From the NCBI GenBank assembly GCA_035544835.1, contig DASZZV010000451.1, positions 1 through 8,799 on the forward strand: DNA of 8,799 nucleotides. The letters are read 5' to 3'. Positions 6,102 through 8,799 of this stretch are shown piece by piece. The notes below the pieces were generated by a model. That model was not told the origin of the DNA, did not search any database, and was given only the letters and a program-made list of their open reading frames with translations. Every line of letters begins with the position of its first letter. Position 1 is the stretch's first letter. The DNA comes from DASZZV01 sp035544835. GTDB lineage: Bacteria; Acidobacteriota; Thermoanaerobaculia; Gp7-AA8. The translations under genes were made by a program, and so were the position numbers.

Positions 6102-6137
6102 ATGCACCAAGGAGTCTGCGAGCTGAAACCGATTTTT

Positions 6138-6159
6138 GAAAAGCCGGACCCGGCTTTTC
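6138..6159. terminator. Probable bidirectional intrinsic terminator
   Basis: GAAAAGCCG (6138-6146) pairs with CGGCTTTTC (6151-6159) around the loop GACC. The stem base is A-rich on one side and T-rich on the other, so either strand gives a GC-rich hairpin ending in a U-run; on the plus strand TTTT closes the stem, and on the minus strand TTTTC is followed by A-rich sequence. It sits between the stops of the convergent DoxX (6101) and response regulator (6181) genes and fits both. Confidence 0.7.
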
Positions 6160-6180
6160 GCCGTCCCGTCGAGCTGAGAG

Positions 6181-6672
6181 TCAGTTCAGTCCAAACACTG
6201 GATCAATCGTACTCTTGTCGTCCGCCAGCCCATCGTTGGCCGGTCCGGGAGTTGTGGCACTGAGCGATGCCTCGAGTTCACGTGACTCCTGCGATACCTT
6301 CAGCTGCGCGCAATCTCGAACCATTTCCACGAGAAACTTTATGTCGAACGGTTTCCTGATGACTGCGTGCACGGCATGGGGTGCCAGTTTCCCGATCTGC
6401 GATTCGTCGCCGGCCGTCATCACCAGAATGACCGGGTCAGCCTCGGGACGGGCTTTTCGGAAAGCGACCAGGAACTCCGGGCCGGTCATTCTCGGTAGCA
6501 TGAGGTCCAGAAGGATCACGGCATGCCTGGTGGCCCGCGCCATCTTCAAGGCATCCACACCATCGCAAGCCACCTCCAGTTCCAGCGGCTCACGCTTCAA
6601 AGCGGCAATCAGCAACGTTCTGATTCCTGGATCGTCTTCTACGATCAAAACCTTTGGAATTTTCGGCCGCAC
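6181..6672 (-). CDS. Single-domain response regulator (CheY-like receiver)
   Basis: The protein is a receiver domain with a short C-terminal tail of about 35 polar residues and no DNA-binding or enzymatic output domain. In the numbering from the GTG start, the acidic pocket is E12-D13-D14 (LIVEDDPG), the phosphoacceptor is D56 (VILLDLMLPRMTG), the switch Thr is T86 (VMTAG) and the conserved Lys is K107 (IRKPF). All phosphorylation residues are intact. It would accept phosphate from a histidine kinase, which is not in the window, and act by protein-protein contact. The frame is open upstream to an ATG at 6744 (187 aa) and one at 6720, but neither has a Shine-Dalgarno. GTG 6670-6672 has AGAGGA 6 nt upstream and places the start 4 codons before the conserved KVLIVEDD, so a 163-aa product is preferred. 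TATGAT on the minus strand (6740-6745) could be its -10 box. Confidence 0.88.
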   Translation of the reverse strand: MRPKIPKVLIVEDDPGIRTLLIAALKREPLELEVACDGVDALKMARATRHAVILLDLMLPRMTGPEFLVAFRKARPEADPVILVMTAGDESQIGKLAPHAVHAVIRKPFDIKFLVEMVRDCAQLKVSQESRELEASLSATTPGPANDGLADDKSTIDPVFGLN

Positions 6673-6678
6673 GGTTCG

Positions 6679-6684
6679 TCCTCT
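6679..6684 (-). promoter_or_regulatory. Ribosome binding site supporting a GTG start for the response regulator
   Basis: The minus strand reads AGAGGA, then 6 nt, then GTG (6670-6672). The ATG codons further upstream lack any comparable signal. Confidence 0.6.
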
Positions 6685-6764
6685 GAAGTTGTACGCGCCT
6701 TTCGTGCCGACTTCGACCATCAGCGACCGGGCCAGGGCAATCATAGGTAGAAAGTAGCTTCAAT

Positions 6765-6788
6765 CCCGTAGGGCGCGCAGCGCGCGCC
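6765..6788. repeat. GC-rich intergenic hairpin repeat
   Basis: CCC-GTA-GGG (6765-6773) runs directly into GGCGCGC (6772-6778), which pairs perfectly with GCGCGCC (6782-6788) around AGC. The GTA loop recalls the hairpins at 948-960 and 1020-1032. It lies between the response regulator and the tRNA-Val terminator, with no gene of its own. Confidence 0.55.
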
Positions 6789-6817
6789 GATACCCTTTCG
6801 GCCTACCTCGGTAAAAC

Positions 6818-6843
6818 AAAAAAGGCCAGCTCGAAAGCCAGCC
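6818..6843 (-). terminator. Intrinsic terminator of the tRNA-Val transcript
   Basis: On the minus strand an 8-bp stem, GGCTGGCT with AGCTGGCC (two adjacent G-U pairs in RNA), closes on a TTCG tetraloop and is followed at once by TTTTTTG. This is a textbook Rho-independent terminator. It begins 17 nt after the tRNA 3' end (6861). Confidence 0.85.
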
Positions 6844-6860
6844 TGAGTCGGTGAAGGGAT

Positions 6861-6935
6861 TGGTGCGGGGTGAGGGATTTGAACCCCCGACCCCCTGCGT
6901 GTAAAGCAGATGCTCTACCGCTGAGCTAACCCCGC
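6861..6935 (-). tRNA. tRNA-Val, anticodon UAC, CCA encoded
   Basis: The minus strand folds into a complete 75-nt cloverleaf with CCA encoded. The acceptor stem is GCGGGGT with ACCCCGC and discriminator A. The D stem is GCTC/GAGC, the anticodon stem TCTGC/GCAGG, and the anticodon loop TTTACAC gives TAC, which reads GUA and, with wobble, other GUN valine codons. The variable loop is 5 nt, and the T arm is GGGGG-TTCAAAT-CCCTC. It has its own -10 box and terminator, so it is probably transcribed alone. No integrated element or att duplication is seen at its 3' end. Confidence 0.97.
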
Positions 6936-6947
6936 ACGAGGGAGAAG

Positions 6948-6953
6948 AGTATA
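6948..6953 (-). promoter_or_regulatory. -10 box for tRNA-Val
   Basis: TATACT on the minus strand lies 12 nt before the tRNA 5' end, the right distance for a short 5' leader removed by RNase P. The -35 is weak: TTCGAG is 19 nt upstream. The box sits between the tRNA and the stop of the Lys-rich protein gene. Confidence 0.5.
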
Positions 6954-6997
6954 GCAGCCGGTTTGAGCGCTGCTCGAATGTGCGCCGACTGTGCCGC

Positions 6998-7348
6998 TCA
7001 GCGCGACTTCTTGCTCGCCTTCGCTGACGACTTCTTTACGGAAGATTTCTTCTTCGATGAGCTGGCAGCCTTTGACGAGGTCGAGCCTTTCGAAGAGGAC
7101 TTCTTCGCTGCGCTCTTTTTCGCTGCGCTCTTTCCTGCGGACGACTTCTTCACCAGGGACTTCGCGGGCGTACGGTCGCCCTTGTCACCCTGGCCCGGCC
7201 TGGCCACCGTGGTCGACTTGCTTCGGCGATCCGCGGCCAGAGATCGGCCTACGTCGACGACCTTGTCGAACCTGCCACCTTGATCGCGTCGCACATAGCG
7301 TTTGTCCCCCGGGGTCGGCTCGATGAGCTCACGTTTGCGTTGGGCCAT
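6998..7348 (-). CDS. Small basic protein with histone H1-like Lys/Ser/Ala tail
   Basis: This 116-aa protein has two parts. The first ~55 residues (RELIEPTPGDKRYVRRDQGG, then RFDKVVDVGRSLAADRRSK) look like a conserved small-protein family known to me only as hypothetical. From about residue 61 to the end almost every residue is Lys, Ser or Ala in KKSAA/KKSSS-type repeats, as in eukaryotic histone H1 tails and bacterial H1-like proteins. The tail is expected to be disordered and to bind DNA or RNA non-specifically; this is inference from composition. The start ATG 7346-7348 has a strong Shine-Dalgarno (AGGAGG) 8 nt upstream. The tail length is likely variable because its DNA contains a perfect 15-bp tandem duplication. 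It is separated from the upstream lipoprotein gene by a palindromic repeat and so is probably an independent unit. Confidence 0.78.
   Translation of the reverse strand: MAQRKRELIEPTPGDKRYVRRDQGGRFDKVVDVGRSLAADRRSKSTTVARPGQGDKGDRTPAKSLVKKSSAGKSAAKKSAAKKSSSKGSTSSKAASSSKKKSSVKKSSAKASKKSR
7104..7133. repeat. Perfect 15-bp tandem duplication inside the Lys-rich gene
   Basis: TTCGCTGCGCTCTTT occurs twice back to back (7104-7118 and 7119-7133). Being 15 bp it adds exactly five residues (a KKSAA-type unit) and keeps the frame, so it is a plausible site of repeat-number change in the tail. Confidence 0.9.
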
Positions 7349-7371
7349 TGCGTTCTCCTCCTGTATTGGAA

Positions 7372-7466
7372 AATTGAGAATTGAGAATTAGAGAATTGAG
7401 AAAGTAAGACTAGGGCTGAGGTGTATCGCTCTCCGCTTCTATTTCTCAATTCTCAATTCTCAATTC
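7372..7466. repeat. Inverted repeat built from tandem AATTGAG heptamers
   Basis: The left flank (7372-7403) consists of slightly irregular AATTGAG units, and the right flank (7442-7466) of the complementary CTCAATT unit three times. The perfect core is GAGAATTGAGAAA (7391-7403) with TTTCTCAATTCTC (7442-7454), 38 nt apart. The element lies between the lipoprotein stop and the Lys-rich gene start, ending only 4 bp before the lipoprotein stop codon and reaching within about 10 bp of the Lys-rich gene's Shine-Dalgarno. It could fold in the mRNA of either gene. The flanking-tandem design resembles the CTCAGTAA units bounding the element at 902-1216. Confidence 0.75.
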
Positions 7467-7469
7467 GCT

Positions 7470-8075
7470 TCATTGCACTGCTACCTGCGCAGGTGGTGTC
7501 ACGCCCTGCGGAGTGACGATGTAGCGGATCACGGTTGACGGCTCCGCGTTGGTCTCGGCGAGTTGCAGGATCACGTGGGCGCCGTTGGGATCGAGGGCCT
7601 GGCCGGGGACAAAGGGATCCTGCATGGCGTCGTTGAGGTTTACCTGGAGCGTTCGCCAGTTCTGATTCTCCGGCGGGTAGGGAGGTGGCGGGGAGTAGGA
7701 CCGGAACTGAGCCAGATACATTACGTAATAGTGATAGACCTGCGCATACGAATCGTCGGTGGCCAGCGTGTAAACCTCGGCCTTGGCCCCGAATTGATTC
7801 CTGATGTTTACGGCATCGCGCTGCGTGAGGTCCGAGCTGAAATCGGCGCCCTCATAAATCGGGATCGAACCTCCGATGGCGCGAATCGCCTTCGTTGCCT
7901 CGGTCGAAGAAGGGCGAGGCGCCGGCTCGGAAGACGTTGCTGTCGTACCGACTGTTTTCGACTGCTGCGCTGAAGCGATCGTGCCGGCCGAGGACTCCTG
8001 TCCTCCGCAACCGGACGTCAGAAAAGTCAGGGTGATCAGGACGATGGTCGCGACGGCCGCCTTGAGGAACCTCAT
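7470..8075 (-). CDS. Putative lipoprotein of unknown function
   Basis: The N-terminus MRFLKAAVATIVLITLTFLT is a classic signal peptide, followed by S-G-C with the lipidated cysteine at residue 23. The residue at -3 is Thr instead of the usual Leu, so the lipobox is slightly off consensus. A low-complexity Ser/Thr/Ala/Pro linker (about 25-65) precedes a folded region with IPIYEGADF (71-79) and a Tyr-rich stretch AQVYHYYVMYLAQF (111-124), a Pro run, and a C-terminal domain. I do not recognise the family. ATG 8073-8075 is used because it begins the signal peptide with a basic n-region; an in-frame TTG at 8091-8093 has AAGGG 8 nt upstream and would add six residues. It lies 29 bp (or 11 bp from the TTG) after the YbjN-like gene on the same strand, so the two are probably cotranscribed. 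Confidence 0.75.
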   Translation of the reverse strand: MRFLKAAVATIVLITLTFLTSGCGGQESSAGTIASAQQSKTVGTTATSSEPAPRPSSTEATKAIRAIGGSIPIYEGADFSSDLTQRDAVNIRNQFGAKAEVYTLATDDSYAQVYHYYVMYLAQFRSYSPPPPYPPENQNWRTLQVNLNDAMQDPFVPGQALDPNGAHVILQLAETNAEPSTVIRYIVTPQGVTPPAQVAVQ

Positions 8076-8104
8076 GCTCTGGATCAATAGCAATCGATAT
8101 GCCC

Positions 8105-8590
8105 TTAATGCTGTAACTCGCGTGGGCGGGTCCGGCGGGAGAAGCTGCGCAGGCGCTCCAGCGCTGTTTCGCCTCCGAATTGCTCGACGAGCTTGTCGTC
8201 GAACTCGTCGGCTGTCGAGGCCACGCAGTTGAGCGAGGCGATGAACTGGTCGGGAATCAGCTTCATCCCGACGAAGGCGTGCGAATAGAAGACGTCGTTG
8301 CCGACCAGGCTGAAGCCGCCCAATGGAATCTCCGAATTGAGGCGGAGCAGCTCCCGCATCAGCTCGAATGATGGCTCGACCCCCTGAACGCAGAAGGCCA
8401 GAACCTCGACCAGGGCACTGTCCTCCTCGTAGGCGTCAATGGAGATTTCGAGTACGGTCGAACCGTATTTCATGTAGAAGTCGCAATGCTCGGCGTCGTC
8501 GAAATGCTCATCGCACAATTCGTCGAGCTGAGCTTTGACCTGCCGGTACATCGACTCCTGGCAGTGCGATCGAAACGACTTCTGAAGCAT
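8105..8590 (-). CDS. YbjN-like protein
   Basis: This 161-aa acidic protein resembles the YbjN family, whose fold is related to type III secretion chaperones (CesT-like) but whose role is poorly defined. The most characteristic part is LLRLNSEIPLGGFSLVGNDVFYSHAFVG (about 81-108), where a helix ends in a conserved LN and is followed by beta strands describing a short chaperone-like sheet, and then the helix DEFDDKLVEQFGG. No signal peptide or membrane segment is seen. The start is ATG 8588-8590 or the GTG directly before it (8591-8593); there is no clear Shine-Dalgarno. A TATAAT box lies only 6-9 nt upstream, so translation may be leaderless. It is the first gene of a probable two-gene operon with the lipoprotein. 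Confidence 0.72.
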   Translation of the reverse strand: MLQKSFRSHCQESMYRQVKAQLDELCDEHFDDAEHCDFYMKYGSTVLEISIDAYEEDSALVEVLAFCVQGVEPSFELMRELLRLNSEIPLGGFSLVGNDVFYSHAFVGMKLIPDQFIASLNCVASTADEFDDKLVEQFGGETALERLRSFSRRTRPRELQH

Positions 8591-8599
8591 CACAGGCTC

Positions 8600-8605
8600 A
8601 TTATA
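8600..8605 (-). promoter_or_regulatory. Consensus -10 box (TATAAT) at the YbjN-like gene start
   Basis: The minus strand reads TATAAT, then GAGCCT, then GTG-ATG. Transcription would begin at or within a few bases of the start codon. No good -35 is found 16-18 nt upstream. Confidence 0.45.
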
Positions 8606-8670
8606 TGAGCAAGCTCGTCATCCTGATGCCGGGGACAGCGTGGTCAAACTACTGAGAGAAGAAACTGAGT

Positions 8671-8742
8671 GGGTGTCATCCCGAGCGATTGACCGCGGAG
8701 CGCGGCGTCTGAGTGAAAGAAACCAGGGTGTCATCCCGAGCG
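8671..8742. repeat. 17-bp direct repeat of an intergenic repeat family
   Basis: GGGTGTCATCCCGAGCG occurs at 8671-8687 and again at 8726-8742, exactly 55 bp apart. The second copy continues into TCGAGCGAGGGATCTGGG, a form I have often seen as dispersed intergenic repeat in Acidobacteriota and other soil bacteria; that comparison is from memory. No gene is visible from 8606 to the window end. Confidence 0.7.
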
Positions 8743-8799
8743 TCGAGCGAGGGATCTGGGAGGGGGCCTTGCGGTGTGGAGTCTTGGAGCTCTCTTACG

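Noticed and set aside
6861..6935. tRNA gene as integration site of a mobile element
   Set aside because: No duplicated tRNA 3' end, integrase or foreign cargo is visible on either side.

Overview
The window is about 8.8 kb of moderately high-GC bacterial chromosome. It holds nine protein-coding genes, one tRNA gene and several structured intergenic repeats. The gene set is ordinary housekeeping and small regulators of a free-living, probably Gram-negative bacterium (lipoprotein signal peptide, DoxX membrane protein, PilZ and receiver proteins). The fused alpha/beta 2-oxoacid dehydrogenase E1, and the dense palindromic intergenic repeats including two copies of GGGTGTCATCCCGAGCG, resemble what I associate with Acidobacteriota and related soil or sediment lineages. 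That placement is an inference at low confidence. No phage, transposase, CRISPR array or secretion cluster is visible.

Layout. 1-188: hairpin-rich intergenic DNA. 189-872 (+): YceH/DUF480 family protein. 873-1235: gene-free, nearly all occupied by a ~315-bp nested inverted-repeat element. 1236-3656 (+): 806-aa fused 2-oxoacid dehydrogenase E1 (alpha+beta). 3657-3817: a 137-bp inverted-repeat element between convergent genes. 3818-4435 (-): pdxH with a TTG start. 4567-5286 (+): PilZ-domain protein. 5322-5537 (-): 71-aa XRE-type HTH protein. 5718-6101 (+): DoxX-family membrane protein, divergent from the HTH gene and followed by a terminator hairpin. 6181-6672 (-): single-domain response regulator, best started at GTG. 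6861-6935 (-): tRNA-Val(UAC) with its own -10 box and terminator. 6998-7348 (-): small basic protein with a Lys/Ser/Ala-rich tail. 7372-7466: heptamer inverted repeat. 7470-8075 (-) and 8105-8590 (-): a lipoprotein and a YbjN-like protein, likely one operon. 8591-8799: intergenic DNA with a 17-bp direct repeat.

Apart from the YbjN/lipoprotein pair, most genes stand alone with their own signals, and there is no evident shared pathway. PdxH makes pyridoxal phosphate and the E1 oxidatively decarboxylates 2-oxoacids, but no E2/E3 genes lie beside the E1. PilZ and the receiver-only protein are signalling outputs without their partners here.

The most interesting signal is intergenic. Several hairpin types occur two or more times with the same loop sequence but different stem sequences, the two stem strands having changed together (GTGA, GTA, CTTC, ATCYT and TCCCG loops). 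In two loci the hairpin modules are paired head-to-head into larger near-palindromes. A second notable point is the E1 thiamine-diphosphate motif, where the two side-chain Mg2+ ligands (Asp and Asn in relatives) appear exchanged.
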